A stretch of DNA of 64,000 bases from an uncultured Coriobacteriaceae bacterium (GCA_902778135.1 CACYWP010000011.1:1-64000); one strand, 5' to 3'; shown: positions 26,672 to 35,579, counted from the first letter of the stretch. Numbers and translations are program-made. Notes: a model not told the origin generated them from the sequence alone.

Positions 26672-28108
26672 CTACTCCCAGTCCAGGACGCCCAGCTCGG
26701 CCGTCACGTGGCCGACGCGGCGCTCGGGGGGCTGGACGACGACGCCGCTGTGCGAAAGGAAGCGCACCGGATCGTGCATGAGGTCCTCCATCGGCACCAA
26801 CACGAAGTCGCGCTCGCCCAGGCGCGGATGCGGCAGCGTCAGCTTGGGGCCGGCGTGCTGCTCGTCCTCGATCCACACCAGGTCGCAGTCGATGGTGCGC
26901 GGACCATGGCCCTCCTCGCCCTCCTTGCGGACGCGGTCCAGCTGGTCCTCGACATCCAGCAGCTTGTCCATCAGCACGAGCGGGTGCAGCTCGGTGCGAA
27001 TCTCGGCCACGGCGTCGGCGACCGGCGTCGCGATGCCATAGGCGGGCTCGGTCTCGTAGGCATGGCTGACCGCGACGACGCAGGTCAGCGGTATCTCGTT
27101 GATCAACTTGCACGCACGGGAGAGATAGCCCAGGCGGTCGCCGACGTTGGATCCCAGCGAGATGAAGCCCTGGCGCGGGTCCTTCTTCGCCACGGCCCAG
27201 TAGGTGTTGACGGCCTCGGCCACCCGCGCGACGTCATGCACGCGCAGCACGCGCGCGCCGGCCTCGATGGCCGCGATCGTCAGGCCGATGGTAGCGGCGT
27301 CGCGTTCGGTCGCCTCGGTCACGCCCGAGATCGCGCCGACGAAGCGCTTGCGCGAGACGGCCTGCATCAGCACGTAGCCCATCGAGTCCAGCTTGCGCAT
27401 GGCGCGCTGGATGACGACGTCCTCGTCGTTGGTCTTGTTGAAGCCCGGGCCCGGGTCGACGCAGATGCGGTCGTGCGCGACGCCCGCGCGCTGCAGCGTG
27501 CGCGCCTGGTCGCCCAGGAAGCCCATGATGGAGCGCATGATGGGCGCCTCCTCGGGCAGGGTGAAGCGGTTGCGCGTCGCGGGCAGCTGGCGCGGCTCGG
27601 GCGCACGGCGGCGCGGGTTGGAGGACTCCAGCACCACCGACTTGCGCGACTCGTTGCCACGGAACTCGTTGTCGCACATGATGATGCAGCCACAGTCGGA
27701 CTCGGCGACAGCAGCCACCATCTCGGGGTCGGTGAAGCCCGACACGTCGTTGATGATGTGGGCCCCCAGCCGCAGGCACATGCGGGCCACCTGGGCGTGG
27801 CGCGTGTCGACGCTGACCAGCGCCCCCGCGTCCACCAGCGCCCGCACCACCGGCACGATGCGTTCGGCCTCCTCCTCCGGCGTGACGGGGGTGTGGCCGG
27901 GACGGGTGGACTCGCCGCCCACGTCGATGATGTCGGCCCCCTCGTCCAGCATCTGCAGGCCGCGCGCGATGGCAGCCTGCGCGTCGAGGTTCTCCCCGCC
28001 GTCCGAGAAGGAGTCGGGAGTCACGTTGAGGATGCCCATGATGCGCGGCCGCGACAGCGACAGCTCCCGCCTTCCGCAGAGCCAGGTTGAGTAGTCTGAT
28101 CTGAGCAT
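26672..28108 (-). CDS. folP-folK: Dihydropteroate synthase - HPPK fusion (folate synthesis)
   Basis: A 478-residue bifunctional enzyme. DHPS comes first: MGILNVTPDSFSDGG, IDVGGESTRPG, SVDTRHAQVAR, INDVSGF, then DPGPGFNKT. HPPK follows from about residue 315: FISLGSNVGDRLGYL, YETEPAYG, GPRTIDCDLVWI and PHPRLGERDFVL. Together they join pterin pyrophosphate with pABA and supply that pyrophosphate. A roughly 45-residue insertion lies between DHPS strands (from NEFRGNESRKS to LPEEAPIMRSI). ATG 28108 follows AAGGGG. The order DHPS-HPPK is the reverse of many pathway operons. No folB or folE is adjacent. Confidence 0.94.
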   Translation of the reverse strand: MLRSDYSTWLCGRRELSLSRPRIMGILNVTPDSFSDGGENLDAQAAIARGLQMLDEGADIIDVGGESTRPGHTPVTPEEEAERIVPVVRALVDAGALVSVDTRHAQVARMCLRLGAHIINDVSGFTDPEMVAAVAESDCGCIIMCDNEFRGNESRKSVVLESSNPRRRAPEPRQLPATRNRFTLPEEAPIMRSIMGFLGDQARTLQRAGVAHDRICVDPGPGFNKTNDEDVVIQRAMRKLDSMGYVLMQAVSRKRFVGAISGVTEATERDAATIGLTIAAIEAGARVLRVHDVARVAEAVNTYWAVAKKDPRQGFISLGSNVGDRLGYLSRACKLINEIPLTCVVAVSHAYETEPAYGIATPVADAVAEIRTELHPLVLMDKLLDVEDQLDRVRKEGEEGHGPRTIDCDLVWIEDEQHAGPKLTLPHPRLGERDFVLVPMEDLMHDPVRFLSHSGVVVQPPERRVGHVTAELGVLDWE

Positions 28109-28370
28109 GGGTCCGGTCCCCTTCGTGGTCGTTTCATCTGCGACAGTGGTGCCATCGAGATACACATGCACCTATTGTAGCGAGTTGCGCCATCGCGGCA
28201 TATGACAGCCACAATCGCATCCTCTTTTCAGCCGAGCGCCGGTGAAGGCCGCCAATTGGGCAGATGGCCGTACGTCCGTGCATTCTTCATGTAACGCCAC
28301 CACATCGTTCCCATACAATAGGGTGACTTTGGCAATTGGCGCGGCCCGCGCCGCCATGGAGGAGGATCCG

Positions 28371-31300
28371 GTGCTGAAGAGCCACGAGAAGTTCCATTCG
28401 CGCAACGGCAAGCGACAGATTCTGGTCGTTGACGACGAGTTCATCAACCGCGAGGTGATGGGTGCCGTCCTCGAGGCCGACTACGAGGTCATCTTCGCCG
28501 AGAACGGCCAGCAGGCGATGGACCTCATCCGCGAGAACGCCGAAACCCTGTCGCTGGTGCTGCTCGACCTGATGATGCCGGTCATGTCGGGCAAGGAGGT
28601 CCTGCGGCAGATCAAGGACGATCCCTCCATCCGGCAGATTCCCGTCATCGTCCTGACCGCCGACCAGAACGCCGAGGTCGAGACCCTCAACCTCGGAGCC
28701 GTGGACTTCATCCCCAAGCCCTATCCCGAAGGCGGCGTCATCCTCGCGCGCATCCTGCGCACCATCGAGCTGTCCGAGGACCGGCAGATCATCCAGTCGA
28801 CCGAGCGCGACCCCCTGACGGGCCTGTACAACCGCGAGTACTTCTACCGCTATGCCGAGCAGTTCGACCACCATCATCGCGACCTGGAGATGGACGCCGT
28901 CGTGGTGGACATCAACCACTTCCACATGATCAACGAGCGCTTCGGCAACAACTACGGCGACGAGGTCCTGCGCCGCATCGGCCAGAAGGTGCGCGAGATG
29001 GTCAGCGACACGGGCGGCATCGTCTGCCGCCGCGAGGCCGACACCTTCATGGTCTACTGCCCCCACCGCGATGACTACAAGGCCATCCTGGAGAGCGCCT
29101 CTTCCGGCCTGGCGGGGGACGACCCCGTCAACAACCGCATCCGCCTGCGTATGGGCGTCTACGCCAACGTCGACAAGTCCCTGGAGGTCGAGCGGCGCTT
29201 CGACCGGGCCAAGATGGCCGCCGACACCGTGCGCAACAGCTTCACCAAGACCATCGGCGTCTACGACAAGACCCTCCACGAGCGCGAGCTGTACGCCGAG
29301 CAGCTCATCGACGACTTCCCGCGCGCCATCGAGGAGCGCCAGTTCACGGTCTTCTACCAGCCCAAGTTCGACGTGCGCCCCGAGATCCCGGTGCTGGCGA
29401 GCGCCGAGGCGCTGGTGCGGTGGTTCCACCCCGACCTGGGCATGATCAACCCCGGCATCTTCATCCCCCTGTTCGAGGAGAACGGCCTCGTCCAGAGGCT
29501 GGACGAGTACGTCTGGATGACCGCCGCCGCCCAGATCGCCGACTGGAAGCGTCGCTTCGACTTCTCGGTGCCCGTCTCGGTCAACGTGTCGCGCGTCGAC
29601 ATGTACGACCCACGCCTCATCGAGACCTTCCAGCGCATCCTGTCCGAGCATGGCCTGACGCCCGAGGACTTCTACCTCGAGATCACCGAGTCGGCCTACA
29701 CCCAGAACTCCGAGCAGATCATCTCCACCGTCAACCAGCTGCGCGAGCTGGGCTTCCGCGTCGAGATGGACGACTTCGGCACCGGCTACTCGTCGCTCAA
29801 CATGATCTCGACGCTGCCCATCGACGCCCTGAAGCTGGACATGCAGTTCATCCGCGCGGCGTTCAACGAGCGTCGCGACACCCGCATGATCGAGGTCATC
29901 ATCGACATCGCGGACTACCTGGCGGTTCCCGTCATCGCGGAGGGCGTGGAGACCAAGGAGCAGCTGGACGCGCTGAAGTCGATGGGGTGCGACCTGGTGC
30001 AGGGCTTCTACTTCTCCCGGCCCGTCCCCGCCGAGGAGTACGAGCACTTCGTCGTCCAGCGCAAGGGACAGCAGGTAGATCTCGAGGTCAACCCGTACGA
30101 GGCGGTCGATGCCGTCAGGCAGAGCATCCGCAGCGACGTCGCCTTCGGCAAGATCGCCTATGCGCTGTCCAGCGGCTACGAGAGCGTCTACTACGTCGAC
30201 ACCGACAACGACCGCTACGTCGAGTTCAGCTCGGAGGGCAAGTACTCCGACCTGCAGATCGAGCACAGCGGCGCCGACTTCTGGGCGGACGCCCAGCGCA
30301 ACATCACGCGCGTCGTCTACCCCGACGACCGTGCTCGGGTGTCGCTGTGCCTGCAGAAGGACGCCCTGCTCAGCCAGTTGACCAACGACCGTCCCTTCTC
30401 GCTGACCTACCGCCTGATCATCGACGACGCGCCCACCTACTACGCGCTGAAGGCCGTGAGGACCAGCACCCACGACAACCACCACATCGTCGTCGGCGTC
30501 AGCAACGTCGACGACCAGGTTCGCCAGGCCGATTCCTCCGACGAGAGGGGCGGGCTGGACATCGAGGGGATGGCGAGGGCCCTTTCCAGCGACATGGAGA
30601 GCATCTACCACGTCGACATCCGCAACAACTCCTACCAGGAGTTCGTCTCCGACGGCAACTACGGCTCCCTGAGGCTGGAGATCGTGGGTGAGGACTTCTT
30701 CGCGGAGTGCCAGCGCAACATCCCCCAGGTGGTCTTCGAGGAGGATCGCGAGCGCGTCATGCTGGCCCTGGAGCGCGGGCGCCTGCTGTCGACGCTGCAC
30801 CGGCGCCAAGCCTATTCCATGGACTACCGCCTGGTCATCGACGGGCGTCCCGTCTACTACCGCCTGAAGGCGATACCGGTGGACGGACCCGATGCCAACC
30901 ACATCATCATCGGCGTCAGCAACATCGACGCCCAGGTCAGTGACGACCGGCGCATGGATTCCGAGCTCCGCAGCGAGACCACCTATACCCACATCGCACG
31001 GGCGCTGGCCCAGGACTACTTCAGCGTCTACTACGTCGACCTGGAGAACGACCACTTCATCGAGTACGGCTCGCACGACGAGTACAACTCGCTCGACGTC
31101 GAGAAGAGGGGTGGCGACTTCTTCGGCACCTGCCGCGAGAACATCAAGCGCATCGCCCATCCCGACGACCTGCCCCAGTTCCTCGCGGCGTTCACCAAGG
31201 AGAACGTCCTGCGCGAGCTGGAGCTCAACGGTGCGTTCACCATCACCTATCGCATGCTGTTCGGCGGGAGGCCCACCTACGTCCACATGAAGGCGACCCG

Positions 31301-31883
31301 CATGGCCGACCCCGGCGACCAGCATCTCGTGATCGGCGTCAGCAACATCGACGCCCAGATGCGACGCGAGCAGGAGCATGCCGTCGCGCTGCGCACGGCC
31401 AAGGAGGCCGCGTACCGCGACCAGCTGACGGGCGTCAAGAGCAAGCATGCCTACTCGGAGGACGAGGCCAATCTCGACAGGCGCGTGGCGGCTGGCGCGG
31501 CGGAGGCGTTTGCCTTGGTCCTGTGCGACGTCAACGACCTCAAGACCGTCAACGACACGCTGGGGCACGCCGCGGGCGACGAGCTGATCCGCGCCGGCTG
31601 CCGCAGGGTCTGCACGACCTTCGCCCACAGCCCGGTGTACCGCTATGGTGGCGACGAGTTCGTGGCCATCCTGCGCGGCAGCGACTACGAGCGGCGGCGC
31701 GAGCTGGTTACCAAGATGGCCTCGTACAATCGCGAGCACGTCGGCGACAGCGAAAGCGTGATCGTGGCCTGCGGCATGGCGGAATACATCAAGGGCGCCG
31801 ACACCTGCGTGGCCAACGTGTTCAAGCGTGCCGACGAGGCGATGTACCAGAACAAGAAGGAGCTGAAGGCCCTGGCGGACTAA
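28371..31883 (+). CDS. REC-GGDEF(degenerate)-EAL-PAS-like x3-GGDEF signalling protein
   Basis: About 1,170 residues from GTG 28371 (GGAGGAGGA just upstream; an ATG at 28356 lacks a site). Order: receiver with acceptor Asp66 (VLLDLMMP); a GGDEF-fold domain whose signature is EADTF at 222-226, so not catalytic; an EAL domain with E346-A-L, DDFGTGYSS and EGVET, probably an active c-di-GMP phosphodiesterase; three near-identical-plan PAS-like repeats at about 594-717, 733-856 and 874-997, each with VYYVD or IYHVD near the start and GVSNIDAQ or close at the end; and a C-terminal GGDEF with intact GGDEF at 1093-1097. An Hpt gene follows, suggesting phosphorelay input. It may both make and break cyclic dinucleotide. 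Confidence 0.92.
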   Translation: MLKSHEKFHSRNGKRQILVVDDEFINREVMGAVLEADYEVIFAENGQQAMDLIRENAETLSLVLLDLMMPVMSGKEVLRQIKDDPSIRQIPVIVLTADQNAEVETLNLGAVDFIPKPYPEGGVILARILRTIELSEDRQIIQSTERDPLTGLYNREYFYRYAEQFDHHHRDLEMDAVVVDINHFHMINERFGNNYGDEVLRRIGQKVREMVSDTGGIVCRREADTFMVYCPHRDDYKAILESASSGLAGDDPVNNRIRLRMGVYANVDKSLEVERRFDRAKMAADTVRNSFTKTIGVYDKTLHERELYAEQLIDDFPRAIEERQFTVFYQPKFDVRPEIPVLASAEALVRWFHPDLGMINPGIFIPLFEENGLVQRLDEYVWMTAAAQIADWKRRFDFSVPVSVNVSRVDMYDPRLIETFQRILSEHGLTPEDFYLEITESAYTQNSEQIISTVNQLRELGFRVEMDDFGTGYSSLNMISTLPIDALKLDMQFIRAAFNERRDTRMIEVIIDIADYLAVPVIAEGVETKEQLDALKSMGCDLVQGFYFSRPVPAEEYEHFVVQRKGQQVDLEVNPYEAVDAVRQSIRSDVAFGKIAYALSSGYESVYYVDTDNDRYVEFSSEGKYSDLQIEHSGADFWADAQRNITRVVYPDDRARVSLCLQKDALLSQLTNDRPFSLTYRLIIDDAPTYYALKAVRTSTHDNHHIVVGVSNVDDQVRQADSSDERGGLDIEGMARALSSDMESIYHVDIRNNSYQEFVSDGNYGSLRLEIVGEDFFAECQRNIPQVVFEEDRERVMLALERGRLLSTLHRRQAYSMDYRLVIDGRPVYYRLKAIPVDGPDANHIIIGVSNIDAQVSDDRRMDSELRSETTYTHIARALAQDYFSVYYVDLENDHFIEYGSHDEYNSLDVEKRGGDFFGTCRENIKRIAHPDDLPQFLAAFTKENVLRELELNGAFTITYRMLFGGRPTYVHMKATRMADPGDQHLVIGVSNIDAQMRREQEHAVALRTAKEAAYRDQLTGVKSKHAYSEDEANLDRRVAAGAAEAFALVLCDVNDLKTVNDTLGHAAGDELIRAGCRRVCTTFAHSPVYRYGGDEFVAILRGSDYERRRELVTKMASYNREHVGDSESVIVACGMAEYIKGADTCVANVFKRADEAMYQNKKELKALAD

Positions 31884-32128
31884 GCCGGTGCCGGGAAAGC
31901 AGAGCCAGCGGACAGGGGCACCTCGATTCGACCACCCCTCATGGCAGCCGTGTCTCGACCGCGCCGCCCGCTCTCGCCCGCGCCCAGCTCGCGACGTACC
32001 TCCAGCCAGGGCGAAGGATGCGCCGCCGAACCGCTTGAGGTTGACCGGATGATGGTGGTCTGGTTGGGGTATTGTCAGACTAGAGAATGACGACCAGGAC
32101 GGACAACCGACTGGAGAGGAGAGCACGC

Positions 32129-32461
32129 ATGACGCTGGATGACCTGAGGGCCTGGGGTGCCAATGTGGACGAGGGCCTGGGACGCTGCATGAACCGCGAG
32201 GACATCTACCTGCGCCTTGCCGGCACCATCAAGGCCGAGCAGGGCTTCGACCGCCTGAAGGCCGCGCTTGAGGCGGGCAACTGGCACGAGGCCTTCGAGG
32301 CCTCCCATGCCCTGAAGGGCGTGCTGGGCAACCTCTCGCTGACCCCGCTGTACGACCCCATGTGCGAGATGTGCGAGATGCTGCGCCCTGGGGCCCCCGT
32401 GGACTACGCCGCGCTGCTCGCCACCATCGACACCGAGCACGAGAAGTTCCTCGCCCTGTAG
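32129..32461 (+). CDS. Hpt-domain phosphotransfer protein
   Basis: A 110-residue single-domain protein. The phosphotransfer motif ASHALKGVLGNL (His, then K-G) lies at about residue 60, with FDRLKAALEAGNWHEAFEA before it and ATIDTEHEKFLAL at the end. Start ATG 32129 follows GAGAGGAGAG. It lies 245 bases after the large REC-GGDEF-EAL protein and probably passes phosphate to or from its receiver domain; the histidine kinase is not in the window. A GC-rich terminator follows. Confidence 0.9.
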   Translation: MTLDDLRAWGANVDEGLGRCMNREDIYLRLAGTIKAEQGFDRLKAALEAGNWHEAFEASHALKGVLGNLSLTPLYDPMCEMCEMLRPGAPVDYAALLATIDTEHEKFLAL

Positions 32462-32484
32462 GCAAGGCAACGCAACCAGCGCAA

Positions 32485-32517
32485 GGCCGGGGCAGGGGAC
32501 GACCCCCTGCCCCGGCC
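32485..32517. terminator. GC-rich terminator after the Hpt gene
   Basis: GGCCGGGGCAGGGG pairs with CCCCCTGCCCCGGCC around four bases. It lies between the convergent Hpt and cyclase genes. Confidence 0.75.
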
Positions 32518-32542
32518 GACTTGTCTCGCGACCCAGCTCGTC

Positions 32543-33292
32543 CTACTCGAAGACCGCCCAGGCACGCACGGGCAGGCCTGACGCGCCCTCGATGCGCGGG
32601 TAGGCGATGAAGATGATCGCACCCGTCGCGGGCAGCAGGTCCAGGTTGTCCATGAGCTCGACCTGGAAGCGGCCTGCGGCAAGGATGAGGCGCTCGCAGG
32701 CGAGGTCGTCCTCCTTCACCGCCTCGGGCGAAGCATCGGTGTCGAAGGTCTCGTGGCCGATGGCCGCCACGTCGCGCTCGTCGATGAGGAACTTCACCAC
32801 GGGCAGGCTCCAGCCAGGCGCATGCTCGCCGCCCTCCTCGTCGAAGTTGTTGAGGGCGTCGTTGTCCGGCCAGCGGTGGCACCACCCGGTGCACAGCGCC
32901 ACGAAGCTCCCGGCAGGTATCGTGCCGTGCTCGGCCTCGAAGGCCTCGATGTCAGCAAGGGTCACGGCGTACTCGGGGTTCTCGGCAACCTTGTCGCGGA
33001 TGTCGACGACCACGAGGGGCAAGACGTGGTTCTCTATGGAGAAGATCTCGGGGCCAGGCGCGCCCTCGACGAAGTGGATGGGGAAGTCGATGTGCGTGCC
33101 GAACTGCCCCGGGAACTTGAAGGTGTGGATGCGGCAGCTCAGCATCGGGTTGTCGTAGTCGAAGACGGTCTTGCAGAGCTCGACCGAATCCTCGGGAATG
33201 CCGCTCCAGAAGGGGCTTTCGTTGTTTAGCGTGTGCGAGAGCTCCACCCAATGGCAGGACTTGAGCTCCTCGAGGGTGTTCCAGAGACCCAT
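32543..33292 (-). CDS. Cyclase-family metal-dependent hydrolase (kynurenine formamidase-like)
   Basis: 249 residues. The family signature HxGTHxDxPxHF appears as FPGQFGTHIDFPIHF at about residues 60-75. VELSHTLNNESPFW near the start and GHETFDTDAS near residue 185 complete the Mn/Zn site pattern. Relatives hydrolyse N-formylkynurenine, isatin or other cyclic amides; the substrate here is not known, and no tryptophan-catabolism gene is adjacent. The ATG 33292 has GGTATCC nearby but a weak ribosome site. Upstream lies repeat locus 3. Confidence 0.88.
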   Translation of the reverse strand: MGLWNTLEELKSCHWVELSHTLNNESPFWSGIPEDSVELCKTVFDYDNPMLSCRIHTFKFPGQFGTHIDFPIHFVEGAPGPEIFSIENHVLPLVVVDIRDKVAENPEYAVTLADIEAFEAEHGTIPAGSFVALCTGWCHRWPDNDALNNFDEEGGEHAPGWSLPVVKFLIDERDVAAIGHETFDTDASPEAVKEDDLACERLILAAGRFQVELMDNLDLLPATGAIIFIAYPRIEGASGLPVRAWAVFE

Positions 33293-33713
33293 GCGGGATA
33301 CCTCCTACGATTCGTGGCGTGTGATATGGGTGCGTCAACCGGAGCCAGCCATTCCCCCGATGTGACGCATCAATCCTTTGTAGCACACAACGCTGCGGCG
33401 CTTTGCCCCCGCGCCAGCTCAGGCACATCGTCGACCGTCTGGGACGGTTCTCTGCGGTCGAATCCGGACGCTCGACCGCCTGGGACTCGACCATCTGGGA
33501 CGGTTCTCCGCGGTCGAATCCGGACCGTCTGGGACGAAGGCCCTCGTCCGGCAGATGGGCGAGGCGTGGTCGACGGTCCCTTTTCGACCGTGGAGAACCG
33601 TCCCAGGCGGTCGAACGGCGGATGGGCGAGGCGTGGCGACGGCCCCCTTTTCGACCGTGGAGAACCGTCCCAGACGGTCGAACTCGCAGGTGCCGGCCTT
33701 CCCGACGAGCGGC
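33293..33713. repeat. Intergenic locus 3 of the 33-bp palindromic repeat (4 copies, head-to-head)
   Basis: Forward copies at 33430-33462 and 33486-33518, reverse copies at 33583-33615 and 33650-33682. Truncated forward pieces lie at 33471-33485 and 33522-33536. Both reverse copies are preceded by GATGGGCGAGGCGTGG, 67 bases apart, showing local duplication. The first 130 bases hold the cyclase-gene promoter; no gene is present. Confidence 0.88.
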
Positions 33714-34208
33714 CTACAGCCGTGCCTCCAGCACCGCCATCATGTCCTGCGGGCCCAGTGCGGGGACGGTCGCCTTGGCCAGCAGGACGCGGTCGCAGGT
33801 GACCAGGTAGTCGACGGCGGCACGCTGGGCCGCGACGAGCACGAAGTTGTCCTCGAGGTCCTCGCTGAGCGAGCGGAAGCGCAGGGCCATCTCGACGCTG
33901 GCCTCGTCGGTCTCCACCGCGTCGGCCAGCTCGTGCAGGTCCTCCATGCAGCCCCACGCATAGTCGTGGCAGACGCGCGCCGCCTCGCGCGACACCTCCT
34001 CGGTGCTGGCGCGCACCCACGACGCGGCGTCGCGGCGAATCTCCAGGAAGAGGTCGGACATGATGCGTGCCGGGTACAGCAGCCGCGCGTTGTGCTCGAC
34101 GGCCTCGCGCACCAGGCGCACCGCCGTCGCCGAGCCATCGCGCCCCTGGATGAAGTAGTCGAGCCACACGCTCGTGTCCAGCATGATGGCCAGCTGGCGG
34201 GTGCCCAT
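33714..34208 (-). CDS. PIN-domain toxin (VapC-like)
   Basis: A 164-residue PIN-domain RNase. The first acidic residue is in MLDTSVWLDYF. Later acidic positions are in SDLFLEIRR and EDLEDNFVLVAAQ, and YLVTCDRVLL supplies the last strand. The ATG (34208) overlaps the stop of the antitoxin gene by one base (TGATG), the usual toxin-antitoxin arrangement. Met9 could also start translation. Pairing with a RelB/DinJ-like rather than VapB-like antitoxin is less common. Confidence 0.82.
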   Translation of the reverse strand: MGTRQLAIMLDTSVWLDYFIQGRDGSATAVRLVREAVEHNARLLYPARIMSDLFLEIRRDAASWVRASTEEVSREAARVCHDYAWGCMEDLHELADAVETDEASVEMALRFRSLSEDLEDNFVLVAAQRAAVDYLVTCDRVLLAKATVPALGPQDMMAVLEARL

Positions 34209-34594
34209 CAGACGCTCCTCCTGTCCTGCTTGCGGCTGCGCTCGGACCAGGCGCGCTCGTGCCAGTCATAGCCTCCGGGGTAGAGCGGCACGTCCGAGCC
34301 AGACAGGCCCAGCAACTGGGCCAGGGCCTCGCGGCGGCGGCTGGTGCGCTCGACCACCTCGAGCCTCGCATCGATGGCCGCCTGCTCGTCATCGCCCATC
34401 TCGTCCGGCCCCAGCAGGGCGACGACAGCCTCCGCGGCCTCCCCGCCCTGGGCCAGCTTGCCCCACAGGTCACGGACGACCTGGCTGGGCGACAGCCCCG
34501 CATCGACGAGCGCCGCATCCCCCTCTTCCTTCAGGTCGCGGTCGATGCGCACGTTTATCTGGGCAACAGGTGTCGCTGGTCTCTTTGCAGTCAT
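34208..34594 (-). CDS. RelB/DinJ-like ribbon-helix-helix antitoxin
   Basis: A 128-residue protein. The N-terminal INVRIDRDLKEEGDAAL and GLSPSQVVRDLW match RelB/DinJ ribbon-helix-helix proteins, which bind their own promoter. The C-terminal part (SGSDVPLYPGGYDWHERAW) would wrap the toxin. It is longer than usual (about 85-100). It lies directly upstream of, and overlaps, the PIN toxin gene. The start ATG 34594 has GAGGGG a few bases upstream. Confidence 0.82.
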   Translation of the reverse strand: MTAKRPATPVAQINVRIDRDLKEEGDAALVDAGLSPSQVVRDLWGKLAQGGEAAEAVVALLGPDEMGDDEQAAIDARLEVVERTSRRREALAQLLGLSGSDVPLYPGGYDWHERAWSERSRKQDRRSV

Positions 34595-34700
34595 GGCCGC
34601 CCCTCTTACGCTTTACATGAAGCAGTCATAGCACAACCACCGTCACCAGCCCATTTCCAAATGGGACAACCCCTTCGAAAGGTCCCTCTCGCCCCCACCA

Positions 34701-34716
34701 AAGGGCCGTGGCCCTT
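34701..34716 (-). terminator. Hairpin after the sirtuin gene's neighbour region
   Basis: AAGGGCC-GT-GGCCCTT, with outer TCTCG/CGAGA pairing possible. It lies in the gap between the antitoxin start and the end of the sirtuin gene on the minus strand, upstream of the latter's stop-side neighbour. T-run weak. Confidence 0.4.
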
Positions 34717-34739
34717 GCGCGAGACCCACAGCGGGCCGG

Positions 34740-35477
34740 CTACCAGGCGAAGGCCTTGGCGATGTCGCAGGCGCACACGAGGTCGGCAGAGGCGTCCTGC
34801 GGCGTGGGCTGCAGGTTGCAGATGACCAGCCTGTCACCCTGGAAGTAGCGGATGAGGCCCGCCGCCGGGTACACCACCAGGCTCGTACCGCCGATGATGA
34901 GCAGGTCGCAGCTGGCGATGGCGCGCACCGACGCCATCAGCACGTCCTCGTCGAGCGACTCCTCGTACAGGACCACGTCCGGCTTGACCAGGCCGCCGCA
35001 TTGCTCGCAGCGCGGCACGCCCGTGGTCCCCAGCACCCACTCGGCCGAATGCACGTGACCGCAACGCCGGCAGATGTTGCGATGCACCGAGCCGTGCAGC
35101 TCCAGCACCTTGCGGGACCCGGCCGCCTGGTGCAGGCCGTCGATGTTCTGGGTCACCACGGCCATCAGCTTGCCCTCGCGCTCCAGCTCCGCCAGCTTGA
35201 GGTGCGCCTGGTTGGGCTTGGCAGTCAGGCAGATCATGCGCTCGCGGTAGAAGTCGTAGAACTCCGCCATGTGCGTCTCGTAGAAGCTGTGGGAGAGCAT
35301 CGTCTCGGGAGGGTACTTGAAGTGCTGGTGGTACAGGCCGTCCTCGCTGCGGAAGTCGGGGATGCCGCTCGCGGTGGACACGCCTGCCCCGCCAAAGAAC
35401 ACCACGCTGCCCGCCTGGTCCACGAGCGTGCGCAGCTCCTGGGCGGCCTTGGTCGGATCGGTGATCACCTGTGCCAT
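34740..35477 (-). CDS. cobB: NAD-dependent protein deacylase (sirtuin)
   Basis: A 245-residue sirtuin that removes acyl groups from lysines using NAD. Motifs: FFGGAGVSTASGIPDFRSEDG, VTQNIDGLHQAAGS, ELHGSVHRNICRRCG with four Cys for zinc (CRRC...CEQC), KPDVVLYEE and IGGTSLVVYPAAGL. The second-half motif GTSL and VKPDVV fit the class U/III bacterial type. The start ATG 35477 is preceded by GGGAG (reverse of tctccc). It is divergent from the patatin gene. Confidence 0.94.
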   Translation of the reverse strand: MAQVITDPTKAAQELRTLVDQAGSVVFFGGAGVSTASGIPDFRSEDGLYHQHFKYPPETMLSHSFYETHMAEFYDFYRERMICLTAKPNQAHLKLAELEREGKLMAVVTQNIDGLHQAAGSRKVLELHGSVHRNICRRCGHVHSAEWVLGTTGVPRCEQCGGLVKPDVVLYEESLDEDVLMASVRAIASCDLLIIGGTSLVVYPAAGLIRYFQGDRLVICNLQPTPQDASADLVCACDIAKAFAW

Positions 35478-35579
35478 GGTCTTCTCCCATCCATTCGCGT
35501 TTCGTGCGACAACCTTTTGTGTGCAGCCGAAGAGGTACCATCATGTACTGATGCTATCACCGAGGGAGGTTGTCGGGAC

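Noticed and set aside
28287..32126. A 1,279-codon open frame on the minus strand across the REC-GGDEF-EAL gene
   Set aside because: It is the shadow of a high-GC gene on the other strand. No ribosome site, repetitive V/D/G/H composition, and the plus-strand product is rich in real motifs.
11045..33682. CRISPR array
   Set aside because: Copies are 33 bp but at most four per locus, palindromic along the whole unit, in mixed orientations, spacers not uniform, and no cas gene is present.
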